Notes: a model not told the origin generated them from the letters alone. Positions 10,779 to 19,572 are shown, counted from the first letter of the stretch. The stretch is 64,000 nucleotides of DNA from an uncultured Clostridia bacterium (GCA_910585485.1 CAJUEZ010000004.1:8206-72205); one strand, 5' to 3'. A program made the numbers and translations.

Positions 10779-11886
10779 TAAACTTATTATTGCTGCAGCA
10801 GGTTCAGGTAAGACTACCCATCTTGTAAAAGAAGCTTTGAAGGTTACGGACTCAAAAGTCTTGATTACTACTTATACAGAAGCAAATGAACAAGAAATCA
10901 AGAAAAAGTTTTACGAATCAAATGGTTGTATACCTGAAAACGTTACAATCAAAACTTGGTTTTCCTTCTTAATACAACACGGAGTAAAACCATATCAAAG
11001 TGTTATTTATAATGGTAAAGTCAAAGGATTGTTGTTGGTAAACGAGAAATCAGGTTTTCGTTTTTGGGGTAAAAATAGACAACCCGTGTATTTTGGAGAA
11101 AACGATCCAAAGAATCATTATTTTAGCAAATCACAACTCATATATTCTGATAAACTTTCAAAATTCGTTGTAAAAGCAAATGAGCTTACTGATGGACTTG
11201 TTATCAAAAGGATAGGGAAAATATACTCTCACATATTCATTGACGAAATTCAGGATATGGCGGGTTATGATTTAGAGATAATTAAATTGTTGTTTTCTTT
11301 GGATTCTAATATTTTGTTAGTTGGCGATCCGCGACAAGTAACCTACCATACACATGATGAAGCAAAATATAAAAAATATGCCGCAGGCAACATAGTAGAT
11401 TTTATTAAATGTGAATGTTCGGACTGCTCGGTTGAGGTAGATGATGACACACTTAACATAACCTATAGAAACAATAAATTGATATGTGACTTTGCCAACT
11501 CTATTTATAGCGACTTTAAACCTTGTGAATGTATAGAGCATCAGTCTACAGGGCACGATGGAGTATTTTTTATATCACCGTCAGATGTTGATTCTTATTT
11601 AGCCATTTATCATCCGATACAATTACGAGATACAAGAAGAACAACTGTAAATACAGAATATCCGGCGATGAATCTTGGTGAATCAAAAGGGTTGACTTTT
11701 GAGAGAGTATTAATTTATCCCACATCTAAAATGATAGAATGGATATTAGATCATGACAAAGAACTGAAGCCACAAAGCAAATCGAAATTTTATGTAGGAG
11801 TTACCCGTGCTAAACATAGTGTTGCTATAGTTTTTGATAATAAGAAAAATATATCGGTACAAGGAATAGAAATGATAAAACCATGA
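10771..11886 (+). CDS. gajB: GajB-like UvrD/Rep-family helicase of a Gabija system
   Basis: The 371-residue protein carries the superfamily 1A motifs in order: Walker A AAAGSGKTT (residues 8-16), DEIQ (motif II), VGDPRQ (III), TYRNN (IV), SKGLTFERV (V) and YVGVTRAKHS (VI). It starts inside the last codons of gajA (8-nt overlap), the arrangement seen in Gabija operons. It is shorter than the roughly 490-residue type member but no motif is missing. Known role: GajB senses or processes DNA termini and activates GajA. With gajA broken upstream, its translation would depend on re-initiation at the second gajA piece. Confidence 0.83.
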   Translation: MSNKLIIAAAGSGKTTHLVKEALKVTDSKVLITTYTEANEQEIKKKFYESNGCIPENVTIKTWFSFLIQHGVKPYQSVIYNGKVKGLLLVNEKSGFRFWGKNRQPVYFGENDPKNHYFSKSQLIYSDKLSKFVVKANELTDGLVIKRIGKIYSHIFIDEIQDMAGYDLEIIKLLFSLDSNILLVGDPRQVTYHTHDEAKYKKYAAGNIVDFIKCECSDCSVEVDDDTLNITYRNNKLICDFANSIYSDFKPCECIEHQSTGHDGVFFISPSDVDSYLAIYHPIQLRDTRRTTVNTEYPAMNLGESKGLTFERVLIYPTSKMIEWILDHDKELKPQSKSKFYVGVTRAKHSVAIVFDNKKNISVQGIEMIKP

Positions 11887-11953
11887 AAATTTTATCATAA
11901 ATAAAAATCAAATTGTTTTCGCGAGTACAATTTGAGTAGGAAAGTGAGTAATA

Positions 11954-12946
11954 ATGAGTTATTGTTCAGAAAATATACTTCCACCGGCAACTCCGCTTAC
12001 AAGACTTGTTGAAGTGGTTGAATTGCTCGGATTCAAAAAATCAATAGACCGTATAAAAATAGATAATCAAGTGGGATCATATGTATGGATAGGAGATGAC
12101 AACAACATATCATTTGTTGGTGTTGAATTATATATCTATAAAAAAGAAGATTGTATATCAGTTGAGACTCGTACGCGTGTTGGGCGTAGTTACTGGGATT
12201 TGAAATTGCAAAATAAAACGATTAGTCTTATAAAAAGTTTATTTGGAGGAACTTTTTATACTGATGAAGGAGTTAATCGGTATATGCCATTATATTATCC
12301 TGAACCATCTAAAATATCTTGTTCACTATATGTTAATAGATGGATATTTAATAATGCAATAGCTAAGCCAAAAATATATTTGCAATCTAGAAGTATGACA
12401 GGAGATGTTGCTCGCAATGAATCTACAGGGATATATTGGCTTGATGAGATGAATCCCAGAGTGTTATCAAACAATATGATTATTCCTTATCTGATAGGAT
12501 GCTGGGAATCATATTTTCGCAACTCATATATTTCTATATTAAAATATTCATATAATATACCTGATAATGCATTAAAAAATTGCAGAATATCTCCGGCTGA
12601 ATATTTAAAAGTAATTAAAAAAGAAGAATTCTTAGAAATGATTCTTGCTGACAGTTTGTCATTTCAAAGACCATATATCATTGCTGAAAACTTTCGCAAA
12701 TTGAATGCAAATATAGATATTACTTCTTGGCTAAAAAGACCGTATCATAGGAGAAGAAAAACATTACTTGATTCCATAACAGAAATCGTGGAAACAAGAG
12801 ATTATATAGTACATACAGGAAATATGGATTTGAGGATATTTGATAAACAGATTCATAATATTATGAACGATTTAACTGAGGCGGTAGACCGTGCATATCA
12901 AGGCTTTGGACAGGTATTTGAATTTGACCCAAGTTATGATTTTTAG
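11954..12946 (+). CDS. HEPN-domain protein (RiboL-PSP/MAE_28990-like), putative RNase effector
   Basis: A 330-residue protein of unknown exact function. The C-terminal third is helical and ends with a HEPN active-site motif R-x4-H in ETRDYIVHTG (Arg282, His287). An earlier helix, IPYLIGCWESYFRNSY, resembles the first helix of large HEPN families. The N-terminal half (residues 1-150) is beta-rich with many aromatic residues and could sense a ligand or protein. Family knowledge: HEPN proteins are usually metal-independent RNases in toxin-antitoxin and anti-phage systems. It lies 67 nt after gajB in the same direction, with its own weak ribosome site, so it may be a third gene of the defence operon or a solo system. 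Confidence 0.65.
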   Translation: MSYCSENILPPATPLTRLVEVVELLGFKKSIDRIKIDNQVGSYVWIGDDNNISFVGVELYIYKKEDCISVETRTRVGRSYWDLKLQNKTISLIKSLFGGTFYTDEGVNRYMPLYYPEPSKISCSLYVNRWIFNNAIAKPKIYLQSRSMTGDVARNESTGIYWLDEMNPRVLSNNMIIPYLIGCWESYFRNSYISILKYSYNIPDNALKNCRISPAEYLKVIKKEEFLEMILADSLSFQRPYIIAENFRKLNANIDITSWLKRPYHRRRKTLLDSITEIVETRDYIVHTGNMDLRIFDKQIHNIMNDLTEAVDRAYQGFGQVFEFDPSYDF

Positions 12947-13243
12947 TCTTATCAATAATATAGATATGCATTTTATCTACTGATACAAAACAATATTGGA
13001 CAAATTGTTAAATATGAATGATAATGGCTATTTTAAACAATGTAGCAGAAGCTTTCTATTCACGTATAGAAAGTGAAAATCTTCTTTGTACAGAATTAGT
13101 AGAAAAATTACTTTTTCATATAATTATATGGATATACTCGTGTTAGTGCTTTTTAAGGTTCGCAAACATAGTCTTTATGAGGTTTAAACTCTAAAATCTC
13201 TACAAAATGTGAACATCTATTTCATTATTGCATGGAACAAAAC
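12947..13243. other. AT-rich spacer with no convincing gene
   Basis: About 300 nt between convergent genes. A 40-codon frame starting with ATG at 13024 (MAILNNVAEAFYSRI...) has no ribosome site and may be a remnant. I see no promoter or RNA structure here. Confidence 0.5.
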
Positions 13244-13271
13244 AGGCTTACCGTCGATTAACGGTAAGCCT
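13244..13271 (-). terminator. Terminator of the TnpV operon
   Basis: An 11-bp perfect stem (AGGCTTACCGT and ACGGTAAGCCT) with a 6-nt loop. On the minus strand it is followed by a TGTTTTG tract, just past the stop codon of the frameshifted gene. Confidence 0.75.
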
Positions 13272-13277
13272 TGAATT

Positions 13278-13836
13278 TTATGGTCTATTTTCTAAAATCA
13301 GTTTTCTTGCAACGGTGAACATTGCCGCGTCAACAGCGGGAACATCTATATAACAAAAATCCGTACCAATTTCGCGTGGGGAGTATGATGGATTTACCGA
13401 TTGATAAATTTTTACATACGCTGCTTCTCTTGCGTCATCTAAATTCATACCGTTTTTAACATCAATAAGAATATCGGCAAGTAAGATTTTTTAAATATTC
13501 CTCGTATTGATTATAAGTTTCTGGACGGAGCATTTTATCTCGTATTCCTCGGATTGCATTTTGTGCAATAGGTGATAATATACCATAGCCGTGTCCGTTA
13601 GTTTCGTCTGCAATTACCGCTTTGCGTATTCTTGTATTTGCATACCCCGCCGCTAATGTATATCCGAGATTGCCGTTCTGTACCTCGTCAAGAATATCAC
13701 CTATAAGATTTTCAACGATACAAATCTGTTCTTCCGTTACATTTAACGGTGTACTCTCTCTTGGTATTTCTGTGGCAAATGCCGTAGTGCTTGTCATTAT
13801 GATTATTGATAATATAATTGCTATAAACTTTTTCAT
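13278..13836 (-). pseudogene. Exported protein of unknown function, frameshifted in a six-A run
   Basis: The first 117 codons encode a signal peptide (MKKFIAIILSIIIMTSTTAFA) and a helical domain (VENLIGDILDEVQNGNLGY...). The frame ends early at 13462. Removing one A from the run of six at about 13486-13491 continues it as LKILLADILIDVKNGMNLDD to a stop at 13278, giving a normal-looking end just before a terminator. The start codon overlaps the TnpV stop as TAATG, so the two genes are translationally coupled. I do not recognise the family; the context suggests an accessory protein of the same mobile element. A sequence error in the homopolymer is possible. Confidence 0.6.
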
Positions 13837-14210
13837 TATTCATTCCCTCCATAAACTATATCCGTAAGTATGATTTCATCAATCTGATGTACGATTGTGT
13901 TCATACGCTGAACCCATTCCATTTGATTTTCTGATTTGAGTTTTTCTGTAACACCGTATCGCTTTATATATTTGGGTAATAGCGTTTCCTTTAATTCGTT
14001 TGCTTGTGTGTCAATAGTGCAAAGATAATCGTTCAGCTTGCCGCTTATAAAAAGTGTGTTATAAAATGCTTTGCGATTACTTTTTAGATAGGTTCTGCAC
14101 CGCATACCATATTTGCCGATAGGTTTACATTTTGGAACAGTTAAGTTAGGGATATAATAATCTCCAACCTTTATATAAGTTCCTCCGTTTTGTTCAAATA
14201 ATGATTTCAT
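13836..14210 (-). CDS. tnpV: TnpV family mobile-element protein
   Basis: The start at 14210 is chosen because GGAGG lies 8 nt upstream; a longer frame from 14225 begins inside that site. The 124-residue product starts MKSLFEQNGGTY and has VGDYYIPNLTVP, SGKLNDYL, and DQANEL- and QMEWVQRMN-like blocks that define TnpV proteins. These are found on transposons and conjugative elements of Clostridia, but their biochemical job is not settled. No integrase or recombinase is next to it, so the element is incomplete here. It lies about 200 nt from the tRNA-Asn fragment, which supports an element boundary. Confidence 0.85.
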   Translation of the reverse strand: MKSLFEQNGGTYIKVGDYYIPNLTVPKCKPIGKYGMRCRTYLKSNRKAFYNTLFISGKLNDYLCTIDTQANELKETLLPKYIKRYGVTEKLKSENQMEWVQRMNTIVHQIDEIILTDIVYGGNE

Positions 14211-14415
14211 TTCTAAATCCTCCATAACTTTAAATTTTAATAAAATATGCTGACGAATTTTCTAACACTTTTCTAACAAAATGTGTTTTCTAACGAATTT
14301 GTAATTATGTTGAATATTAGAAACAAATAAATGATGATGTCGAAAAACGGCATAGCCATACGAAATTACTGCAATTCACATAAAGATAATAAAAGCTACA
14401 TCAAGTCATTTTTGC

Positions 14416-14462
14416 GACTGTTAATCATGATGTCGCTGGTTCGAGCCCAGCTGGAGGAGCCA
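14416..14462 (+). other. 3' half of a tRNA-Asn gene, probable attachment site of an integrated element
   Basis: From 14416 the sequence reads as the 3' half of tRNA-Asn: anticodon loop CTGTTAA (anticodon GTT), half stem TCATG, T arm GCTGG-TTCGAGC-CCAGC, acceptor strand, discriminator G and encoded CCA. The bases before it (TGCGA) do not pair with TCATG, and there is no D arm or 5' acceptor strand, so it cannot fold as a tRNA. This is the pattern left when an integrase inserts into a tRNA gene. The native terminator follows at 14492. Confidence 0.75.
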
Positions 14463-14491
14463 CGTTTGTACCATAAATTTGATACACGCCG

Positions 14492-14514
14492 AAACCGCAG
14501 TTTTACTGCGGTTT
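14492..14514 (+). terminator. Native terminator of the disrupted tRNA-Asn
   Basis: AAACCGCAG-TTTTA-CTGCGGTTT, a 9-bp perfect stem followed by TTG, 30 nt after the CCA end. Confidence 0.8.
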
Positions 14515-14671
14515 TTGCGTATTTAGAATTAAAATTTCAGCCTACTTTTAGTAAATTTTAAAGTAGGCTAAAGTGCTCCCGACACCCTTAGTGTAAATCG
14601 GTTAAAAGTATAGCAGTTTCGTCCCCCCTTAACGTAAAAACAAACGATTAAAAGTATAAAACATTGTTTGC

Positions 14672-14700
14672 TTTACAAAAATATAAAACTATGATACAAT
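14672..14700 (+). promoter_or_regulatory. Promoter of the small HhH-like gene
   Basis: TTTACA, 17 nt, TACAAT, ending 39 nt before the start codon. Confidence 0.6.
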
Positions 14701-14738
14701 CATCTCATCTAAAAAATATTGATTTGGAGGGTAGGACA

Positions 14739-14981
14739 ATGGCTGAGTTTCTTGACAGGGCATTATATCGTAAAATTAAGGGAATGAATCGCAAAGCATT
14801 AGAATCACTTATTCAAGAGTTTTACAATATGGGTAAGGAAAGCGCGGAAAAGCCCGACGTCGATATGGAGGCTCTAAAAGCCGAAATAAGCGCAATAAAA
14901 GGGATTGGTGCAACAAGACAAGATGAAATATTGAAAGTCGTTCAAAGGCGTTTATGCCCCTCGGAGAACACGGTGGAATAA
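14739..14981 (+). CDS. Small protein with a helix-hairpin-helix-like end, unknown function
   Basis: The start at 14739 (MAEFLDRALYRKIKGM) is chosen because GGAGGG lies 8 nt upstream and a promoter sits just before it; the frame could extend to 14664 without such support. The 80-residue product is helical and highly charged. Its end, IKGIGATRQDEILKVV, resembles the GIG hairpin of helix-hairpin-helix DNA-binding units. That suggests, but does not prove, DNA or RNA binding. It is a single-gene unit with its own promoter and terminator, directly to the right of the tRNA-Asn fragment. Confidence 0.6.
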   Translation: MAEFLDRALYRKIKGMNRKALESLIQEFYNMGKESAEKPDVDMEALKAEISAIKGIGATRQDEILKVVQRRLCPSENTVE

Positions 14982-14989
14982 TAAAAATC

Positions 14990-15026
14990 AATGCAGTTCA
15001 ATTTGGACTGCATTTTGATTTTTTTA
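14990..15026 (+). terminator. Terminator of the small HhH-like gene
   Basis: AATGCAGT and ACTGCATT form an 8-bp stem, followed by a T-rich tract ending in seven T. It starts 8 nt after the stop codon. Confidence 0.8.
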
Positions 15027-15037
15027 TATACAAGTTT

Positions 15038-15214
15038 TTATTCTTCGATATTTTCCAGTGCATAATCAAGGCACTGACACACAACTTTATTAAATGAAAT
15101 ATTATGCTTTTCAGCAAGTTCCATTAGTTTATCAAAGCACTCTGGCTTTATGCGTATTGTGCGGTTTATTGATTTCATTGCTTCAACATCTGACTTAATT
15201 ACTAATTTTTCCAT
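15038..15214 (-). CDS. Ribbon-helix-helix (Arc-type) DNA-binding protein
   Basis: The start at 15214 (MEKLVIKSDVEAMKS) is preceded by GAGAGGTG at a good distance. The 58-residue product has the RHH layout: a short strand NRTIRIKPECFDKL, helix A ELAEKHNIS and helix B FNKVVCQCLDYALE. Such proteins act as dimers that insert the strand into the major groove, often as antitoxins or autorepressors. No toxin gene is adjacent. Its promoter region holds at least five TGTAAT/ATTACA boxes in 76 nt, which are the natural candidate for autoregulation. Confidence 0.75.
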   Translation of the reverse strand: MEKLVIKSDVEAMKSINRTIRIKPECFDKLMELAEKHNISFNKVVCQCLDYALENIEE

Positions 15215-15240
15215 AGAAAACACCTCTCAAATTATAATTA

Positions 15241-15316
15241 TGTAATCAATATTGTAATTATAACTTGACATTAATTTTTATGTAATGTACAATTATGTAA
15301 TAATAAAACGATTACA
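15241..15316. promoter_or_regulatory. Overlapping divergent promoters with repeated TGTAAT operator boxes
   Basis: Leftward promoter for the RHH gene: TTACAT, 17 nt, TATAAT (15285 down to 15257). Rightward promoter: TTGACA at 15265, 17 nt, TACAAT ending at 15293. TGTAAT occurs at 15241, 15253, 15281 and 15296 and its inverse ATTACA at 15311. The boxes overlap both promoters. No gene lies downstream of the rightward promoter for 3 kb on that strand. Confidence 0.65.
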
Positions 15317-15515
15317 TTACGTTATGTAAAAGAAGCGGGAGTGATTTAGAAAGAAGATATATATTTTTTTACACAAAACAGATATTATAACTTATCATGT
15401 GGATACGGACAATAGATTCTATTTGCTTAGAAATAATAGTAAAAAGATTTTAGCCTGTTTCATACTCATTTAAACAAGCTAAAATCTAATATTGGAATTA
15501 CTGATAAAATTGTAA

Positions 15516-18500
15516 TTATTGCTTTTCAAATACCTCTATAACAGGAGATGCGAGAATACCCGTATCCTTTAAAATATATTCATAGCACCAATTATCGCCT
15601 GTGCTTCGCCAAAAGTCGGGACCGACCCATTCCTGCTGTGATACATTGTGCATGCCGCCAAATGTATTTATGCGTGTTCCGTACAATACAAATTCAACAG
15701 TATGCTTGCCCTTTGACAAATTATCAATATCAATGGTATATGGTGAAAAGGCTATTATGCCCCTATCTTCACCGTCAATGCGGACTTTTATAAGTGCGCC
15801 GCGATAGTAATTAGCATGAATTTTTAATGAGCAATCAGGCGTTTCTATTTCGGTTTTATATATAACATTGCCGCCGTAGAACGGCATACCCTGATTTGTA
15901 AGAGATGAGAAGCTGATTTTATCGGTTGTGGGAATAATAGTTGATATTGTACCCTCATTTCTTACGTTAAAATCGCCTATAATGTAGCACCATTCCGTGT
16001 TTGTACGCTGACCAAATGGGATTTTTACAATAAGCGTGTTTTTACCAACATTGATTTTTGGCAATGGTACAGTCTTAATTGCCTTATCAACATACCATCC
16101 GTCAGGGATATTGCTTACGGTTTCATTATTCCATTGAATTTGTAGCGTTTCGGCATCTTCAATGGCGAGCTTTGCTCCGAGAATTTCTATTTCACTGTTT
16201 ACGGTCATTTTAAGTGTAAGATAGTTTTTAACAGGAGTATCTTTGACAACCCATGGCTGCGCTAAAGATTTGCCTTTTAATGGGAAACCACATTTTCTGC
16301 GGCATTCGTTATCAAGCCTTAATATTTCTTCTTCCTGATTGAATGGCTCGTCATTTAAGGCGTATTCTGCACGGTCAATCAACAGAACATTTGGCTCAGT
16401 ACGCTTATAGGATAACTTATCCATAAAGCGGATGGTTTTATACGGCTTGCAAGTATCATCTGTTTTTAGTAAAGACACAGCGCGGATATTGCTGTCAAGT
16501 CTGAATAACAGACTGTCATTTGTATATAAAGAATACTCAATAACTGTTTGACCGTTTTGATGTGTATGAGCGATTACGCAAATGCTGCCGTCAAGAGTGT
16601 TATAGAGCGTAGGAGTATATTCGCCGTCAATATATATTCTTATATTTTGTGATGAAGTATTTTCTCTGTAATTATGCTTTTTATATTCTTCTAATGACGC
16701 ATGAGCTATAAAGAGCCACTTACAGTTGTTATCCTCGCGCATATTATATACAAGGTTGTTCGTGGGTGAGCCGTCGCTGTTTTTTATAGAGATTGTTCTG
16801 ATTTCTGAAACGGCATTCAGAACAGAAATTTTGTCATAGGGAACAATAATACTTTTTGAATAAAGTACTTCTGCGTCTGTACATTCAACAGCGTCAATAT
16901 ATTTGGGACAGTTGCCCGCAAAAATGACCTTGCCGCCTGACGATTGAAATTTTTCGAGTGTTTCAAGAGTAGAGCGTCTTAATGTAATACAATCGGGAAC
17001 AATTACCGTATTGTACTCCATTTCGCCCACGCACAATGTCTTATCTGCATTCTTAAGCTGAGAAGGCAGCAGAGCTTCGCTTATAAAATCAAAATCTATT
17101 GTACCGAATAAAAGCCATTTTGTAATATCTGAGAATTTTTTATCAATTTGTTCTCTTACATCAAATGTATTTTCGGATGGTCCAAAATTTATCCAATAGC
17201 TTTCAATCGGATGAATAACTGCGAGCTTAACAACAGGTTTTCCTCGTGTGAGAGCGGTGTTTAATCGGGCAAAATGGTCTTCAATATATCTGTATTCTGT
17301 ATGCCACGGTGATTGATAGCTGATAGATGCCGGATAATCGCGTTTAGCTTCGCCTGCCATAGATACCCATGATAGATGAGGTACGCGTACAGTAACACCG
17401 AGAGCCGCCAGCCAATCACCTTGGAATTTATGACCTCTGAAATCAAAATCCCAATTTGTAACCCCGTAAAGCTCGGCTAACATTGCTTCGCGTCCATATT
17501 GATGAACGGATGACTGACATTGCTTTGCAGTTGTAAGCTCAAGCCAATTACATAGCATATCAATTCCGGGAATGCCAAAGGAACGGTATGACCTCATAGC
17601 TTCGCCGAGAGAAACTGTTTGAGAATTGAGCGTTTCTTCGCCCATAACATGACCTGCTAACAGAAGATTATGATTTTTGCACCAATCGCCGCAATTATCG
17701 GCAAAACACTCAGTAAATGTATCGCATATGTAATCATGGAAATGGTATCGTGCTGTTGATATTTTATTATCAGGCAAATTCCATATAAGCTCAGGTAAAT
17801 ACCCGCAAATATCGTATCCGTACTTATCTGAAAATCCTTTTGGTAAAGAAAAGCTCCATGGAAGATGCGCGTTATCTGTACTATCGGCAAAGCTGAGAGG
17901 AATTTTCGGCTTACATTGAGGTTCATCGGTAAATATTGACGGAATTATTTTGTCAAATTCGTCACCGACAGCGGATTGATACGCTTCATAAGTGATTTTT
18001 ATGAACTCGTCAATAGCTTCCTTATTTAAAGTGTCAACATATGTCTGGTTATTATGCCACGGGGACTCATCGTGCGTATGCACATAGGCGTACCATTTTG
18101 TGCCTATGGCAGTATCGTTTTCTGAAATAGTTTGATAGCTTTTAAGCTCACCTTTTTCATTAAGAACAACGTCAAAAACCGCGAGGAGATAATCCTTACT
18201 GTTATTTATTGCTTCATCGAGAGAAAAATGCTCACGGTTGTTTTGTGAAAATATCAAGTAACGCTGACGGTACTTATGAGTTTTTGTAACATATCCGCCT
18301 GCGGAACCTGAAGGCCATCTGTCCTCGTCATAAAGATATGCGAGCATATTTTCTTGTTCTGCCTTTTGAGTGCAGAATTTAATAAGCCCCATAAATTCGT
18401 CTTTAAGATACGGTGTGGACATGCCTATCCGCGAGTGCATATGAAAACCGCCGAAGCCCATTTTTTTGAATATATCAATTTGCTCGTTAAGAATATCTTT

Positions 18501-18608
18501 GTTGAGCTTACAGTTCCATGCCCAAAATGGTGCTGCGCGATATTCGCTTGTAGGATTTTTAAAGAGCTTTTCGTCAAGCTCATAGGATTGATTTTGTTTA
18601 TAAAGCAT
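15516..18608 (-). CDS. Glycoside hydrolase family 106-like alpha-L-rhamnosidase
   Basis: The 1030-residue protein begins with the hallmark GH106 blocks: APFWAWNCKLNKDIL, MGFGGFHMHSRIGMSTPYL and AYLYDEDRWPSGSAGG (residues 26-120). A TIM-barrel core and beta-sandwich domains follow, the last being a galactose-binding-like fold (ILGAKLAIED..., residues 790-1030). There is no signal peptide, so it acts in the cytoplasm on imported oligosaccharides. Family knowledge: GH106 enzymes release terminal alpha-L-rhamnose from rhamnogalacturonan and related glycans with inversion; exact linkage here is unknown. It follows the AraC regulator by 18 nt, so the two form an operon divergent from the large glycan operon. 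Confidence 0.85.
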   Translation of the reverse strand: MLYKQNQSYELDEKLFKNPTSEYRAAPFWAWNCKLNKDILNEQIDIFKKMGFGGFHMHSRIGMSTPYLKDEFMGLIKFCTQKAEQENMLAYLYDEDRWPSGSAGGYVTKTHKYRQRYLIFSQNNREHFSLDEAINNSKDYLLAVFDVVLNEKGELKSYQTISENDTAIGTKWYAYVHTHDESPWHNNQTYVDTLNKEAIDEFIKITYEAYQSAVGDEFDKIIPSIFTDEPQCKPKIPLSFADSTDNAHLPWSFSLPKGFSDKYGYDICGYLPELIWNLPDNKISTARYHFHDYICDTFTECFADNCGDWCKNHNLLLAGHVMGEETLNSQTVSLGEAMRSYRSFGIPGIDMLCNWLELTTAKQCQSSVHQYGREAMLAELYGVTNWDFDFRGHKFQGDWLAALGVTVRVPHLSWVSMAGEAKRDYPASISYQSPWHTEYRYIEDHFARLNTALTRGKPVVKLAVIHPIESYWINFGPSENTFDVREQIDKKFSDITKWLLFGTIDFDFISEALLPSQLKNADKTLCVGEMEYNTVIVPDCITLRRSTLETLEKFQSSGGKVIFAGNCPKYIDAVECTDAEVLYSKSIIVPYDKISVLNAVSEIRTISIKNSDGSPTNNLVYNMREDNNCKWLFIAHASLEEYKKHNYRENTSSQNIRIYIDGEYTPTLYNTLDGSICVIAHTHQNGQTVIEYSLYTNDSLLFRLDSNIRAVSLLKTDDTCKPYKTIRFMDKLSYKRTEPNVLLIDRAEYALNDEPFNQEEEILRLDNECRRKCGFPLKGKSLAQPWVVKDTPVKNYLTLKMTVNSEIEILGAKLAIEDAETLQIQWNNETVSNIPDGWYVDKAIKTVPLPKINVGKNTLIVKIPFGQRTNTEWCYIIGDFNVRNEGTISTIIPTTDKISFSSLTNQGMPFYGGNVIYKTEIETPDCSLKIHANYYRGALIKVRIDGEDRGIIAFSPYTIDIDNLSKGKHTVEFVLYGTRINTFGGMHNVSQQEWVGPDFWRSTGDNWCYEYILKDTGILASPVIEVFEKQ

Positions 18609-18626
18609 ATCAGTATTCTCCTTAAT

Positions 18627-19487
18627 TTATATGGTAGTGTTTTGATGACGAAATTCCTGAGGAGTCATACCCGTCCTTTTTTTGAAAGTGCTTGATAAAT
18701 GTGAACGGTTGTTAAACCCTAAAAGAGATGCAATGTCATCAATGGTATATGAGCTATTTAAAAGATAGGTTTTGGCAAGCTCAATTTTGCTGTTCAATAC
18801 ATAGTCAAACGGTGTTTGATTGTAATTCTTTTTGAATATCCGTGTTACTGTGGATGGCGACGAATGAATATGTGCAACCAATTCATCACGGGATATTTTA
18901 CGGTATAGATTTGCGTCAATAAATTTTTTTAGCAGCAGAGCGTCGCTGCTTGGCGCAGGTGAAGTATCTTTATTGATGAAATCTGACATTTGAGCAAAAA
19001 GCTTATGCAATATAAAAGCAATTTTTGTTCTGTCCGCAAAGGGGTCATCCCGTATGGTTTCAAAGATTTTTTCAAAATATACTGCGTTATGATAATTTGG
19101 AATAAGAACAGTGTTACTCAAATCATATACGGAAAGCAAATCTGCAATCAAAGGTCCCGTTGCCATAAGCCATATTTTTTTCCACGGCTGTTCAGGGTCG
19201 GAATAATAATTGTGTGCTGTATTTGGGTGCAGAATAAACGCATCATGCGCTTTTGCTTCAAACACGTCATCACCGTGTTTGATAATGCCTTTTCCCTCAT
19301 ACACATATTCAATACTGAAATCACGATGTATAGGAGGACGGGTTATTTTATATTTAGGATTAGAATTGGTAATTCCAACCAATAAAGGAGAGAAAACCTC
19401 TTGTTCATCATCAAGATAAGGATACAGAAGTTCTTTATACAAATTGATTGGGTGTGCTTTATCAGATTTTATAATTTGCTCTATCAT
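18627..19487 (-). CDS. AraC-family transcriptional regulator
   Basis: 286 residues with an N-terminal cupin-like sensing domain (IHRDFSIEYVYEGKGIIKHGD, residues 55-75, then AFILHPNTAHNYYSDPEQPW) and a C-terminal double helix-turn-helix. The latter holds SRDELVAHIHSSPSTVTRIFK and the conserved signature TIDDIASLLGFNNRSHLSSTFKK-x-G-x-TPQEFR. Known role: such proteins bind a sugar or its derivative and activate the adjacent operon. It heads the GH106 operon and faces the glycan operon starting at 19736, so it likely controls both from the shared intergenic region. Confidence 0.92.
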   Translation of the reverse strand: MIEQIIKSDKAHPINLYKELLYPYLDDEQEVFSPLLVGITNSNPKYKITRPPIHRDFSIEYVYEGKGIIKHGDDVFEAKAHDAFILHPNTAHNYYSDPEQPWKKIWLMATGPLIADLLSVYDLSNTVLIPNYHNAVYFEKIFETIRDDPFADRTKIAFILHKLFAQMSDFINKDTSPAPSSDALLLKKFIDANLYRKISRDELVAHIHSSPSTVTRIFKKNYNQTPFDYVLNSKIELAKTYLLNSSYTIDDIASLLGFNNRSHLSSTFKKRTGMTPQEFRHQNTTI

Positions 19488-19572
19488 TTTTCTTACTCCC
19501 TTATAATTAGGTAATTATCACTATATTGATAATTTTAAATAAAGTCAACATTCAAAGTTATTATTGACACTA

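Noticed and set aside
14331..14561. 76-codon frame across the tRNA-Asn fragment
   Set aside because: It runs through tRNA sequence and the terminator hairpin and has no ribosome site; its end is GC-hairpin translation.
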